This document shows, piece after piece, positions 11,665-21,990 of a DNA stretch of 64,000 nt. Position numbers and translations under genes: made by a program. Position 1 is the first letter of the stretch, and the number at the start of each line of letters is the position of its first letter. The stretch is taken from the NCBI GenBank assembly GCA_038277395.1, contig CM076196.1, positions 127,469,410 through 127,533,409 of the forward strand, given 5' to 3'. The stretch is from Dryocosmus kuriphilus (Eukaryota; Arthropoda; Insecta; Hymenoptera; Cynipidae). The notes under the pieces were generated by a model, which saw nothing but the letters and a program-made list of their open reading frames with translations, was not told the DNA's origin and ran no database searches.

Positions 11665-12537
11665 TTGATCATGAGGAGACTATCTTACAAAGCTTTTTTG
11701 ATTTTTCTAAAAAATGAATTAAAAAATTTGGCTCAATTAAATTTACTTTTTCAAAGAGACGATGTTGAGCCCACCAAATTATTTGAAGATTTATTTTTAT
11801 TATATAAAAACTTGCTAAAACGACTTGTACCTTCACAATTGGAGAAATTGGTGGACTGTGAACTGGTGGAATTCAATTTCCAGGAACATCTAATGCATAC
11901 AACATCAATGTATTTCGGTTTTGATTTCCAAAACGTTTCACAAGAACTTGAGGCAAATGACTTGTTAGATGTCAGAGAAAGATGCAAGAAGTTTTTATGC
12001 TGTCTGGCAGAGCAGATTCAAAAAGGGCTTCCGGATAATGTATCAACGTTAAAAATAGTTGCTGTTTTGCACCCAAAGGTCACTCCGTCTCATGTCAAAC
12101 CCGACATTAAACCGATCTTAAATCACATTCAGCGAACTCATATCTATGGCAACAAAAATGACATCGAGTCTGAGTATGGCACCAATTGTATGATAAAACA
12201 TGGTCGAATACTTCTACCAGCTGATTTTTATTTTGAACTTTATAATGATTGCGACGCAGCTGGCTGTAAACGTTTTGAAAATGTCTCAAAATTCGGACTA
12301 GCATTTGTCACAGTTCCAATTTCGAACGCAAGTGTCGAGCGCGCATTCTCTATCTACAATATTGTAAAAAATAAGTTGCGGAATAGGTTATCTATTGAAA
12401 TGCTACAAAGTATGATGATAGTCCGATTCACATTGCAACGAAATGGTGGATCTTACATAACATTTAATCCATCCACTAAAATGTTAAGTTTATTTAATAT
12501 CCAAATGTATGATTTTAAAAAGTCAGAACCAGAATAA
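11665..12537 (+). pseudogene. hAT-superfamily transposase, C-terminal fragment
   Basis: A 290-codon open frame whose last third carries the hAT C-terminal dimerisation motif, FGLAFVTVPISNASVERAFSIYN followed by KNKLRNRLSIEMLQSMMIVR. The upstream part resembles the insertion region of ZMYM/SCAND3-like hAT proteins, but the BED zinc finger and the first catalytic aspartates are missing, so it is about half of a normal transposase. The ATG at 11665 is probably internal. It is flanked by AT-rich DNA, and no terminal inverted repeats or 8-bp duplications could be fixed. Confidence 0.75.
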
Positions 12538-12644
12538 AACGAAATTATACTCGATATTTTCGATAATTTATAAATAAAGAAAATTACAAGGCGTCGTTCA
12601 AGTATTAGGTAAGTCCACATGTGATATTATATACCAGCCTAGAC

Positions 12645-13175
12645 AGCACAAGAAGTTCCGTGAAGCATTCCCGAAACTTCCAATGCGAGGTTCGGAATAT
12701 TGCATTGAGAGGTTAAGGCAAGATTCGTGCAACGAAGATAATGTCCGCTTGTCTGGGAATATTGCACTACGAGGCTCAGGGAAGTTTGGAATTATTCTAT
12801 AACTTAATTCCATTTTAGTCGATGCGCAGTAGTATCTATGGCACCTACGGCTGCGCAGTAGGTTTTTCGATCTCACGTATAGTCCCATAATACTTTCGAA
12901 CAACATATATATATCGAAAACTGTTAGTTTTTCAAAATTGTTTAAAAAATTAAAAATAATAACATTTCCCAAGTACCTTTCTGGAATGTTTCCTGAATAT
13001 TGCTCGAAGATCGCAAAGCCAATCTTAACCCTCAACATTCATCGGCAATATTCCCAGACAAGCGGACATTATCTTCGTTGCAAGATTCTTGCCCTAACCG
13101 GTCAATGCAATATTCCGAACCTCGCATTGGAAGTTTCGGGAAAGCTTCACGGAACTTCTTGTGCTGTCTGGGAGA
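12645..13175. repeat. Inverted-repeat (MITE-like) element with ~130-bp arms
   Basis: The left arm (about 12645-12775, starting CTAGACAGCACAAGAAGTTC) and the right arm (about 13045-13175, ending CTTGTGCTGTCTGGG) are inverted copies. Because the arms mirror each other, peptides such as AIFPDKRTLSSL appear on both strands; they are products of the symmetry and not genes. The central 270 bases hold no gene. Confidence 0.8.
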
Positions 13176-13609
13176 ATATTAAATACATATTTTTGCATTA
13201 AAAATATACGTGCATAAGATCCAAATGTAAATTGTTTTTTTTTTTTTTAGGGAGTTTTCCAAGTCATTCTGGCGATTTTAGGGATTTTTTACTTAAGCTT
13301 TAGGGGTAAATATATTTAGGAGTTGGCAACCCTGCGCTCGTCCGATCCCAGTCTCTGCTCAGTTACCGTTCGGTCGCTACTCTGTACTCGCTATTAGGTT
13401 CAAGTTTTGTGCAATATTGCGAACCACACTGTCACGGTCGTCGAATCGATACCCTTTGTAACGGGAACATACCAAAGTAAGTTTCATTAAACCATATATT
13501 CTCACCAATCCTGCCTTCTTTTATTGTGGTTATCCCTAATTTCTCGGCGTCCACATCCTTTTTTCTTCCTCGGCTAGCGATCCCCGCTAAACCATGCAAA
13601 TACATAGCA
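13176..13609. other. Non-coding stretch with possible transposon end
   Basis: A T-run (about 13230-13248) and GGAGTTGGCAACCCTG near 13318 are seen. The latter resembles ends found on insect DNA transposons, but no partner end is visible. Nothing else is supported. Confidence 0.35.
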
Positions 13610-13930
13610 AAATATAAGTCTACGAACATTGAAATTACTTTTTTTGTCAAGAAAGCACTTAAACAATTGTGTTTATTTTTTATATGCTACAAAAAAAGTT
13701 TGTTTGGCTCAATTTACATAAACGCATAGTAGTTTAATACCAATGAATGTTACAAATAAACAATAAAATGAGCATAGCCCAGATAACAAAATGCCGTCAC
13801 ATAAGTAGCTTACGGGCTGGCACGCGGGCGGATTACTCGCCCGGCGTGCCTTCACAAACGTAGCTCGTTGTAAGCGCCATTGATGTCGATATCGCCCGCA
13901 CGCCGTTTGGCGCACGCGTGCAGGCCAAAT
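13610..13930 (-). repeat. Dispersed repeat, inverted relative to 22.0-22.6 kb
   Basis: Read on the minus strand, 13770-13610 aligns with 22395-22580 on the plus strand (shared ACTATGCGTTTATGTAAATT and TTCAATGTTCGTAGACTTAT). The GC-rich part 13780-13930 resembles the GC-rich part upstream of 22110, including TTGTTATCTGG. No protein function can be assigned to the short frames in either copy. Confidence 0.65.
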
Positions 13931-14496
13931 GCAAGTCTTGCGTGCAGGTCAAATGCATGCTTTGTGTGCGGGCCAAATGCAAGTTTAAAATTATTATTTA
14001 AAAATTAATATGATGCGTTAAATAAAAAGACAGAAATGTTTTGCAAAAGAATAATTTATTCATGATAAATTATAAGATAAATGTATGACCGAATTCAATA
14101 ATTCAAATCAGGCAGATTCTACATATGAAGTCGCAAGATCTTTCGGGGACGAAATATCTTGTTCTTTAGAGGAAATTTTGTTTTTCACAAATCGCAGAAA
14201 TACTTGTTGCCTAATTTCTTCTAAAACACAACATATATTTCGTCTCTGAAAGATTCTGTGACTTGAAGATAGAATTCTATCTTTAAGTCGCAGGTTAACC
14301 TGCGCCTGGTTCGAAATAGATTCGTTTGTATATAATATTAATCTATACTTTCTGAATAATCTTATATTAAATACAAAAATCTTTGGTCTACATTAACAAC
14401 TTTTCACTTCTTACAATTATGCAATTGCACTGCTCTTAATAATTATTCAACGTCGATTTTTTCAATTTTAATATAATTTTCCTGTGAGTGTAACAC

Positions 14497-14910
14497 GAAG
14501 AACTGTAGAAAATGTTACTTATTTTCAGAGTTATTGACATTCTTCAAAAAAAATCTAAGTTTGACGATTTTTTTGCATCTTTTCATAAAATAGACACTTC
14601 GGCTTGAAGGGCATGAGATGTTACCCCATTTTTACTTTACCGGAACCTTTTTTCCACTAAATTACTTCCAAAAGAAATAAAATATCGGGTTGAAATGGTT
14701 GTAAAGTAAATAGAAGGCACTAATAAGGTACGTTTGCCTGGTACTTGTATCTTAAAAATTTGAAAAAAGATTGGGTAGTACCCCATGCCCTTCAAGTAAA
14801 AATGTTGATTTTATAGATATATGCAAGAAAACGTCAAATTCCAATATTCTTGAAGACTGTCAGTAACTCTGAAAATAATTAACATTTTCTACAGTTCTGG
14901 GTCTCATTTC
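14497..14910. repeat. Imperfect foldback element
   Basis: The left arm begins near GAACTGTAGAAAATGTTACT and the right arm ends AATTAACATTTTCTACAGTTC. Matching inner parts include GGCTTGAAGGGCATGAGATG against CCCATGCCCTTCAAG. The spacer is about 80-100 bases. No coding potential is seen. The flanks at 13931-14496 and 14911-15831 show nothing beyond AT-rich sequence and short fragments. Confidence 0.7.
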
Positions 14911-15831
14911 AAACGTAACTTTCCATAGTATACTACTTCCATTTCTTATTTAATACGAATGAAATATGAGAAATGTTCATCCTCAACTCTGTCGCGCAAT
15001 ATTTTCCTTTTTTCCGTACATCTTGTATAGAGTTATCATCCTGGTAAATTACATTTTCAGCTTTTGCAGGGCAGATTGGGATTTTCGTAATCTCCTTGCA
15101 TTCGCCGCTCTTGTTTGACGAGACAGTGTTCGCTGGTAAAACTTTCCCTCTTTTAAAGGGTCATATTTTTCTTGTTCTTCGTTCTTCAAGGTCTGCTAAT
15201 GCCAAAATTTCGGAGAAATATTATATTGTCTTATTCAAGGCTTAAGCTGACAGATCCTTCGTTCAGCACGTTTCCTTTGTAAATAAGTTTGTGAAATCTC
15301 TGTAATTTATGTTTACTGCTATGAGTCTCTCTCTAGCTCTCGACGATTAAATGTCATCGGCGAAAACCGACACTACTACCTGATGGTCCCTAGGTAGGTA
15401 CCACTGGGCGCAAGGCCAGTACGAAACAAGCAGCCGGCCGAAATGCAAGAATTGTAGTCCTCCTCTGTATTCAAGCCTTTACATTTGTTCCAATAAATTC
15501 ATACAATGTGAATCTTAAATTATCGTCATTTTTTAATGACTATGCATGAAACCTTTCACACAGATAGAAAGCGAACATGTGAGATCGTCAATGACTTCAT
15601 TAGGCATTGATATATCTTCAATTGAAATAGTTTCCTCAGTGGCTGCATGAGAAGTGCCAGCGTGTATACAACTGTAAGTGAATTATTAACATTTTTTAAA
15701 TTCAAAAAATCATTTTCTCGTAAAGTATTATTCAGCTTTTACAATTATCTACACTTATAAGCTTTTAAGTAATTATATTTACAAGTTTCAGTGAAAAAAA
15801 ATGAAGTCTTCAATAAATTATTTATTACCCT

Positions 15832-16052
15832 TCGAGTCCGACCAGGGCATATGTGTCCCATAGTTTTAAAAAACTGTTTCAAAAAATGAGAAGTTGAAAT
15901 TATCAAAGCTTATAAAGTCCCACCTGAGCTAGCAAGGTAGCTCAGTTTGGGCTTTATAAGCTTGGATAATTTCAGGTTTTCATATATTTCATGAAATTAT
16001 TTCTTTAAAACTTTGGGACACAAATGTCTGAACCGAAGTAAAAGGGTTGAAG
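15832..16052. repeat. Short foldback element (~220 bp)
   Basis: Inverted arms meet near 15943: CCCTTCGAGTCCGACCAGG on the left corresponds to the far right end near CTGAACCGAAGTAAAAGGG, and the inner part GCTTATAAAGTCCCACCTGA faces TTGGGCTTTATAAGC. It is consistent with a MITE; no target duplication was recognised. Confidence 0.75.
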
Positions 16053-16252
16053 TTGTATGAAACTTTTTTTTAAAACTTTTTTATAATTCTTAATGAAAAA
16101 AATGAACTGTCGGTTCGAATTCATTCTTCGAGTAAGTGGGCATGAAATACATGGACAGTGGAAGGGGAACTAATAAAAATTATCATTTACTTACGAATTG
16201 AAACTGATTTTTGCACCAAGATTTTTCAAATTTTCTAGTTGTGCTTTAATAT

Positions 16253-16850
16253 TTGAGGGTTTTTTTTTACTTCCTTAGGACAGACTCTTCGTCCTCAGAG
16301 GTAGACAACATATTCTTAGGAGTTATAATTTTACGCCCCGTACTTGAAACTCTGACTTCATTTTTTCCAAACATTTTCTTCTTGAAGCTGCTCACTTCTG
16401 TAAGTTTTCCGGCTCTTTTATCCATAGTCTTGAAAATTGATACAAAAATTCGCGCTCCGATATTTTTGAACCTCGTGCTTCGTGCTCGGGTGTTTTTGGC
16501 CTTCTCACTTCGTGCTCGGTTTTCGTTACTCATGGATCTGAAGTTTTCAAAACACCTGTTTTTAATAAAATTATTAAATTTGAATTTTATTAAAAATTAT
16601 AAAGAAAACTAGTGGTCGTCGCGCTTCGCGCTCCGATATATTTACACCTCGCGCTTTGCGATCGAGTATTTTTGGTCCTCGCACTTTTCAGAACACTTTT
16701 CGCAAGTTTTCAAAACACTTGCTTTTAATGGAATTATTAAATTTGAATTTTAATAAAAATTACAAAAGAAACTATTTTACTTAAGGCTCTATCGCCCTTA
16801 AGGAATACATTCTCATCACGACTCTCGCGCTTCGCGCTCGACAATTAATT
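16253..16850. repeat. Region with repeated GCGCTTCGCGCTC palindromic motifs
   Basis: The motif CGCGCTTCGCGCTC and relatives occur near 16448, 16486, 16510, 16620, 16650 and 16825, separated by AT-rich DNA and by a duplicated segment (16540-16610 and 16700-16760, both containing ATTATTAAATTTGAATTTTA). Two opposite open frames overlap here (16253-16612 plus, 16267-16533 minus). Their length is explained by this biased repeat, and I see no domain in either. Confidence 0.5.
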
Positions 16851-17049
16851 TTTTTTTTAATCCATTGTAGATTAGTAAAGTTTTTTTGTGATTTTCCAAA
16901 TTTTCACAATGCAGGTTATCTATTCCTAAAAGTAAAACAATGAGTATTATAAATACAATTTGTAGGTTTTTCCAAAGTGGAAAATTCTGTTCGTTCATAT
17001 TTTCTCATATCTGGGATAATTTTGCTGCAAAGTGGATATCTTTCTATTT

Positions 17050-17830
17050 AATAACATGTTTCACGAATAACTCAAAATCTATGCGACTTTACAAAAAAAT
17101 TATAGGAAGCAATTTTGTAGATCTTTTCGAGGTGAACAAATTGGTTTATTATCATTTCTTTCGCATCTTGCACAGTTTGGCGGGAAATTTGAAATTTTTT
17201 ATTTTTAATAACGTTTTATCGATTAAAACAAAACCCGTGCATTTTATCAAAAAATGGTTAAAACAAAATTTGTAGATCTTTTTGAATTGAACAACGTTGT
17301 TTATTATCATTTTTTTGTATCTTGAATATTTTGTCGGGAAACCACAGTTTTTATTTTTAACAACGTTTTCTCGATTAAAATAAAAACCGTGAATTTGATC
17401 AAAAAACGGTTAAGAAGAAATTTGTAGATTTTTTTTAGGCGAACAATTTTGGTTATATGTATATTTTGTGTATCTCGCATATTTTAGCCGGAAAATCGAT
17501 TTTTTGATTTTGTAAAAACCATTTTTGAGGGATAAAACCAGAACCGTTGGTCAAAAATCGCTGGTTAACGAACTCGTCCTTTCTTTTTACGCCTTAAAGA
17601 AGTGTGCCAAAGCGCAATCCAATCCGATAAGTCCTTCGAAAGTTATCGCGTCCACAGGAGACAACGATGACAACGAGAACGACAACGACGACAATCTGAG
17701 ACAGACACCGTCGTAAAAACCGTTTTTTTTCTGGTTCAGGGAGTCTCAAAACGTGGAGATTTGATGAAAACTGGGGGGGTCAAATGTTACATAAATCTAA
17801 TAGCTTCTCTGATGAGAATGTAAAAATACG
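17050..17830 (-). repeat. Third copy of the GTC/152-bp-unit dispersed repeat
   Basis: Units starting TTTGTAGAT recur near 17116, 17270 and 17421, about 152 bases apart. They are followed by the unique part shared with the palindrome (AACCGTTGGTCAAAAATCGC, GCGCAATCCAATCCGAT, the ACAACGA-type simple repeat, and an end near CTTCTCTGATGAGAATG). The orientation matches the right arm of the giant palindrome. It shows that this unit moves independently of the palindrome. Confidence 0.75.
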
Positions 17831-17853
17831 TTATTACTGTTTCATATTATTAA

Positions 17854-18001
17854 TAAATATAACCTAAAAATAACCAAATATTTGTATTGCTTCTGTTATG
17901 CTTTTGAAAATTCTGAATTGCATGATTATTGTGCATTTCACAATTTTCAAAAGCATAATAGAAGCAATAAAAATATTTGGTTATTTTTAGGTTATATTTA
18001 T
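17854..18001. repeat. Near-perfect 148-bp hairpin
   Basis: TAAATATAACCTAAAAATAA on the left is mirrored by TTATTTTTAGGTTATATTTA on the right, with arms of about 65 bases that differ at only a few positions, including the inner GCTTCTGTTATGCTTTTGAAAA region. It ends 20 bases before the PIF/Harbinger element. A very young small foldback MITE is the simplest reading. Confidence 0.85.
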
Positions 18002-18199
18002 ACACATAATTTGTTACTTGTTAAGGTGAATTTACACCAAGTGAGTGTTGTTCGCTAACGTTTGCGAATGTTCACGAACATTCGCGAACACGGAGGAAGC
18101 TTTCTGTTCTCGCAGCCTGTGCACGCCCAAAACGAGCAGTTGTTCGCGACCATTCAGCCGAGTTCCGACAAAAGTGCACGAGCATGGCACCCACATTAT

Positions 18200-18420
18200 C
18201 AAAGCTGTCAATCTGTGCTGCGTCGATAGTGATACTGTCGGAACTCGAGAAGCGCCGCCAGAGGAGGAAACGCAGAATGTGGGAGTCTTCTTTTTTGAAA
18301 GAAGAAATTATAAGCAACTGCTAGGTGACTTGAGGGTGGATGAAACTGGACTTTTCAAAAATTTCAGCCGTATGTCATCTTCCCAAGCATCATGTTTTTT
18401 CAATTTATTATGGTAATATT
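18200..18420 (+). pseudogene. PIF/Harbinger transposase, N-terminal remnant
   Basis: A frame with ERRNYKQLLGDLRVDETGLF followed by a KNFSRMSSS-type segment resembles the conserved start of Harbinger nucleases (a basic stretch, then a DP-x-F-F-x-Y-x-R-M-like block). The upstream ELEKRRQRRKRR-like basic run lies in another frame. Everything after about 18416, including the DDE core, is absent. Confidence 0.55.
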
Positions 18421-18500
18421 TATGGTCGGGTTTCCAAAGCTCTGCCTTCTCTTCGAACAACCCAGTTATTTTCAGGCACTTTTCGTTGTACCACTCCATG
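18320..18500 (-). pseudogene. MADF-domain protein remnant of the same element
   Basis: On the minus strand, a start at 18498 (MEWYNEKCLKITGLFEEKAE) runs into LWKPDHKYYHNKLKKHDAWE, a good match to the MADF DNA-binding domain (Trp-containing helices, N-K-x-K-x-x-A-W). Autonomous PIF/Harbinger elements encode such a Myb/MADF helper protein beside the nuclease. The two remnants converge and overlap at the deletion point, so at least one is read past the junction. Confidence 0.6.
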
Positions 18501-18791
18501 TTTAAAACAATAAAAACAATAAATTCGATATGACGCACTCCAAAAGTGCCGTGCGTGCTCCTGCTGATAGGTACCGTTCACACCGGACGCGCAACGAACT
18601 CTGAATCCCTTTGATGGTTCGTCGATTTACCGACAAGTGGCCGAACACGGACGAACGTTCGTGAACAGCGTTCACGAACAATGTTTGGCGCGGGTAAGCG
18701 TCTACACCGAGCGAGCCTCCTTTTCGGGAATGCTCGCGAACGGCGTTCGCAAAGCATGCTCACTTGCTGTAAATTCATCTTTATGGTGCAC

Positions 18792-19033
18792 CCCTACCGA
18801 TAGAAATCACTGGAAAATGCCTGGAGATTCTCAGATCAGAGAAGTTTCTGAGACGCAGACTCTGAGGTAGCAGTTTTTAAAGTTTCAGGTAGGGCTTTTA
18901 AATGGCCTGAAGGTTCGTAAATCCCAAATCTCTTAGACCTCAGACTATCTCTAGAAACGAAATCATTCAAATCGAGCCTGAAAAAGTCCTGACAACACGC
19001 CTGAGAATATCTTAAGATTTTCTATCGGCAGGG
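18792..19033. repeat. Small terminal-inverted-repeat element (MITE)
   Basis: CCCTACCGATAGAAA at the left end and TTTCTATCGGCAGGG at the right end are inverted copies with one mismatch. The interior is rich in CTCAGA/TCTGAG palindromic motifs and has no coding potential. No target duplication was confirmed. Confidence 0.7.
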
Positions 19034-19138
19034 ACTATATAACTGTCTCAGCAATATTTTAAGATGTACTTACCAGAATCGATGGAAATAATTCACTGTT
19101 CAGGAAAATATATTCACGTATAAGTATATTCCGGAGCA

Positions 19139-20290
19139 GTAGTCTTTACACCTAAACCAGGAAAAGATGGCTATACTGCAGCAAAAGACTTTAGACCAAT
19201 CAGCTTAACGTCCTTTATACTGAAGACGTTGGAAAAGCTGGTTGAAAGACATATCAGGGATAAGGTGCTATTAACCTACCCGTTGCACAAGGGACAGCAC
19301 GCGTTTCAGGCGGGCTGCTCAGTAGAAACTGCTCTGCATGATGCTGTGACAAAAGTGGAGCAGCAGCTAGAGCAAGGGGGTTATGTAGTGGGCACCTTTC
19401 TGGACATAGAGGGTGCTTTCAGCAACACCCCTTCAGAAGTCATCTGTCGGGAGGCTCTAAAGTGCGGCGTGCCAAGCCAGCTTGTTGACTGGATAAAGAG
19501 CATGCTACACAGGAGACAGCTCGAAACGAGATGGGGTAATGGCCAGGTTAGGGGGGTGGCTCCACGGAGATGCCTAGGGGGGGGGGGGGGGGGGTTGTTG
19601 TCACCTCTTCTGTGGTGCATCGTGGTTGACGGTCTCCTACGATGGTTGAATGAAAAAGGGTACTATACCCAAGGCTATGCGGATGACTTTGTTATCCTAA
19701 TTAGAGGATCTCATCTAGATGTACTAATGGGACTCACAGGGTCAGCTCTGCGAATCGTAGAGATCTGGTGTGATAACGCAGGACTCACGGTTAACCCGGA
19801 AAAGACCAGTTTGGTAATATTCACGAGGAAATACAAAGTTCAGGAGGTGAAGACTCCTGCATTGCGGGGTAAGATACTAATGACCTCAGACTCAGTTAAA
19901 TATCTGGGAGTTATCCTGGATAGTAAGCTGAACTGGGCGAAGCATCTAGAAACGCAATGCAGAAGATTCACCACAACCTTCTGGATGTGTAGAAGAGTTT
20001 TTGGATTGACTTGGGGTTTGGGGCCAAAAATGATAGCTTGGCTATACTCTGCGGTCCTTAAACCAAGACTACTATACGCAGCAGTGATATGGTGGCCACG
20101 AGTTGAGCTCAAAACGATGCAGGACAGACTGCAACGATTACAAACGCTAGCGTTCAGAGGGATAACAGGGGCAATGAGGACTACGCCTACAGCAGCGTTG
20201 TCCTATGTGCTTTGCGAAGAACCTCTGCACATTGCGATAGTAGCTGGGGTGGCTCATGCAATGAGCCGTCTAGTAGGTGCAAAAAAATGG
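19139..20290 (+). pseudogene. LINE reverse transcriptase (partial)
   Basis: Without a start codon, the frame opens at the junction with VVFTPKPGKDG and DFRPISLTSFILKTLEKL (RT motif 1). It continues through GTFLDIEGAFSNTP (motif with catalytic Asp), LLSPLLWCIVVDGLLRWL and the catalytic YADD in GYADDFVILI. The motif normally reading as a P-Q-G-G turn is replaced by an 18-base G-run (19577-19594) that encodes only glycines, so the enzyme here is probably defective. The frame leaves the RNase H frame at an A-run near 20282-20288. Confidence 0.9.
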
Positions 20291-21366
20291 ACATGGGAAC
20301 TAGACATACAAGACTCCCAGAGGACATCAGGACCATACCATTTCTAGGAATGAGACACGATAAAACAAAAATACGCTTTAACTTTACTAAAGCCTTTCGA
20401 ACTCTTATCGCAAGTAGGGACGAATGGCAGGTGAAGGACAACCCACTTCTCCAAGGGGAAATCTGGTATACAGATGGATGCAAAGGAGAGGGGGGTGCAG
20501 GAGCAGGGATATATGACAGCGCTAGAAAAAAGGGGATGGAAATCCCACTTGGAAAGTATGCCACTGCCTATCAGGCAGAAGTTATGGCTGTACTTAGGTG
20601 CGCTGAAACACTCATAGAAGAAAATAAGGCAGGCAGGCAGATCACAATCTGTTCTGACAGCCTTGCAACACTAACGGCAGTTGGTAAACCAGACATAACA
20701 TCGGAACTGGTTTGGGAATGCAAAAAAGCATTAAACCAACTGGCAGAGAAAAACAAAGTAACACTCATATGGGTCCCTGGTCACGTAGGGATCAAGGGAA
20801 ATGAGAAGGCGGATCAATTGGCAAATAAAAGTGCAACAAAAGGATACATAGGCCCAGAACCGGTACTGGGACTAGTGTCGAGTTGCATGGGGCTGGCCAT
20901 AAAGCACTGGATCCGGAAAAAACACCGAGAATACTGGGAACAGACGAAAGGATGCCGACAGGCTAAAGCCATCCTGGGACTTGAGTACAGGATGGATAGG
21001 GCCATAGAAATTCTGAATCTACCCAAGAAAGGAACTAGAACTATGGTACACATGCTCACAGGGCATAACCATATGAACTACCATAAGCACAAGATAGGAC
21101 TCAGTCCTACAACAGAGTGCAGAAAATGTGGTAGAGATGATGAAACGTCTCTACATGTGTTATGACAATGTCCGGCTCTAGCTGGGCTTCGGAAACAGGC
21201 CCTTGGGAATCATTTCATTGAAACCGAGGAGGTCTCAACGCTGAACTTGGGCGACATACTGGGCTTTGTCAAGAGGTCTGGAGTGGCCCAAGGGTGGCGG
21301 ACCTATAACGGAACGGCACAATGGACTTATAGTCTGAGCGCCAGGGGGAGGGGTTTTAGTCGGTAG
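20290..21366 (+). pseudogene. LINE RNase H domain and C-terminal Cys/His motif
   Basis: The RNase H motifs are all visible: IWYTDGCKGEGGAGAG (first Asp), YQAEVMAV (Glu), ICSDSLATL (Asp), and WVPGHVGIKGNEKADQLA (His and last Asp). A C-terminal CRKCGRDDETSLHVL...QC motif follows, as in R1/I-type LINEs. It is interrupted by a TGA at about 21163. The remaining frame reads on to a TAG near 21364. This is the continuation of the polyprotein at 19139, displaced by one frame. Confidence 0.9.
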
Positions 21367-21456
21367 GAATCCGACACTACCCGAACATCTGGGTGTCTTA
21401 TGCAAGATTTCCCCTCCTCCATCCAGGGGAAAAAAAAAAAAAAATATTCCGGAGCA

Positions 21457-21990
21457 CGCCGACAAAAGTAGAAGCTTTTCTGAATGGTGTGAATGGCTTT
21501 AGCCATGTAATATGTATTACCATGTAATATATATATATATATATAGGATGTTCCACCTTCCGGCAGCGCACATGATCCCATTTCCATATCAATGCGCGGG
21601 CTTTTGAAACGCAGATTCTTTGAGAAATTCTTATTTCAATAACTATTGTAAGTTTGAAAATTTTATTATTTGGTAAATTGCAATTATAAAATTTGTTTCA
21701 CAAAGTTAAAAATTATTCAAATATAAAATAAAAATAGACTTTACAAAATTACTTACAAATAATTTATTGCTTTAAAAATAAATAATTAATTTTGTAATAT
21801 TTCTTCATTTTAGGACTTCATTTCATAAGCTATATATAACTCACACCGTGCTTGTACTGCGTGCCTCGCACGCCGCGCCGTGCGGCTAACGTACCTCGTA
21901 CGATTGTTAGCTGGGACGGTGCAATGTCGCAGGCACGCCATGCCTGGCCGTTTGTGCGACATGAGCATAACGCGCAGGCCCCCATGCCCA
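21457..21990. other. AT-rich flank with (TA)n microsatellite
   Basis: A (TA)n run lies at about 21527-21545. The rest is AT-rich without coding signal until the GC-rich repeat that begins near 21850. Confidence 0.5.

Larger units (their letters stand above)
18024..18780. mobile_element. Internally deleted PIF/Harbinger element with TTA target duplication
   Basis: Termini AGGTGAATTTACACCAAGTG (left) and CACTTGCTGTAAATTCATCT (right) form inverted repeats of about 20-40 bases. TTA flanks both sides (18021-18023, 18781-18783), the hallmark 3-bp duplication of PIF/Harbinger. Subterminal TTCGCGAACG-type repeats occur at both ends. At 757 bp, and with only the starts of two genes, it is a deletion derivative. 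Confidence 0.85.
19139..21443 (+). mobile_element. 5'-truncated LINE with poly-A tail and 13-bp target duplication
   Basis: The identical 13-mer ATATTCCGGAGCA flanks the copy at 19126-19138 and 21444-21456. Coding homology begins exactly at the left junction in mid-reverse-transcriptase, and the right junction follows an A-run (21430-21443). These are the marks of target-primed reverse transcription with 5' truncation. The presence of a C-terminal RNase H domain places it in the I/LOA/R1-like group of LINEs; the clade is uncertain. Confidence 0.93.

Noticed and set aside
12598..13201. Two overlapping ORFs with AIFPDKRTLSSL-like peptides as genes
   Set aside because: They are mirror products of the inverted repeat.
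13432..13650. Minus-strand ORF with YLHGLAG as a metabolic enzyme fragment
   Set aside because: The motif alone is too short, and the related repeat at 22.5 kb does not keep the same residues.
15340..15430. Hammerhead-like GTC, TCGG hairpin, CTGATGG and GAAAC in a row
   Set aside because: CTGATG is followed by G in place of the invariant A, the hairpin before GAAAC does not start next to the core, and no stem III can be formed.
16253..16612. Protein-coding gene on either strand at the GCGCTTCGCGC repeats
   Set aside because: Both strands are open because of the repeat composition; no domain, start context or conservation is seen.
17050..17520. CRISPR-like array
   Set aside because: The ~152-bp units are adjacent diverged tandem copies, not short repeats with unique spacers, and the DNA is eukaryotic.
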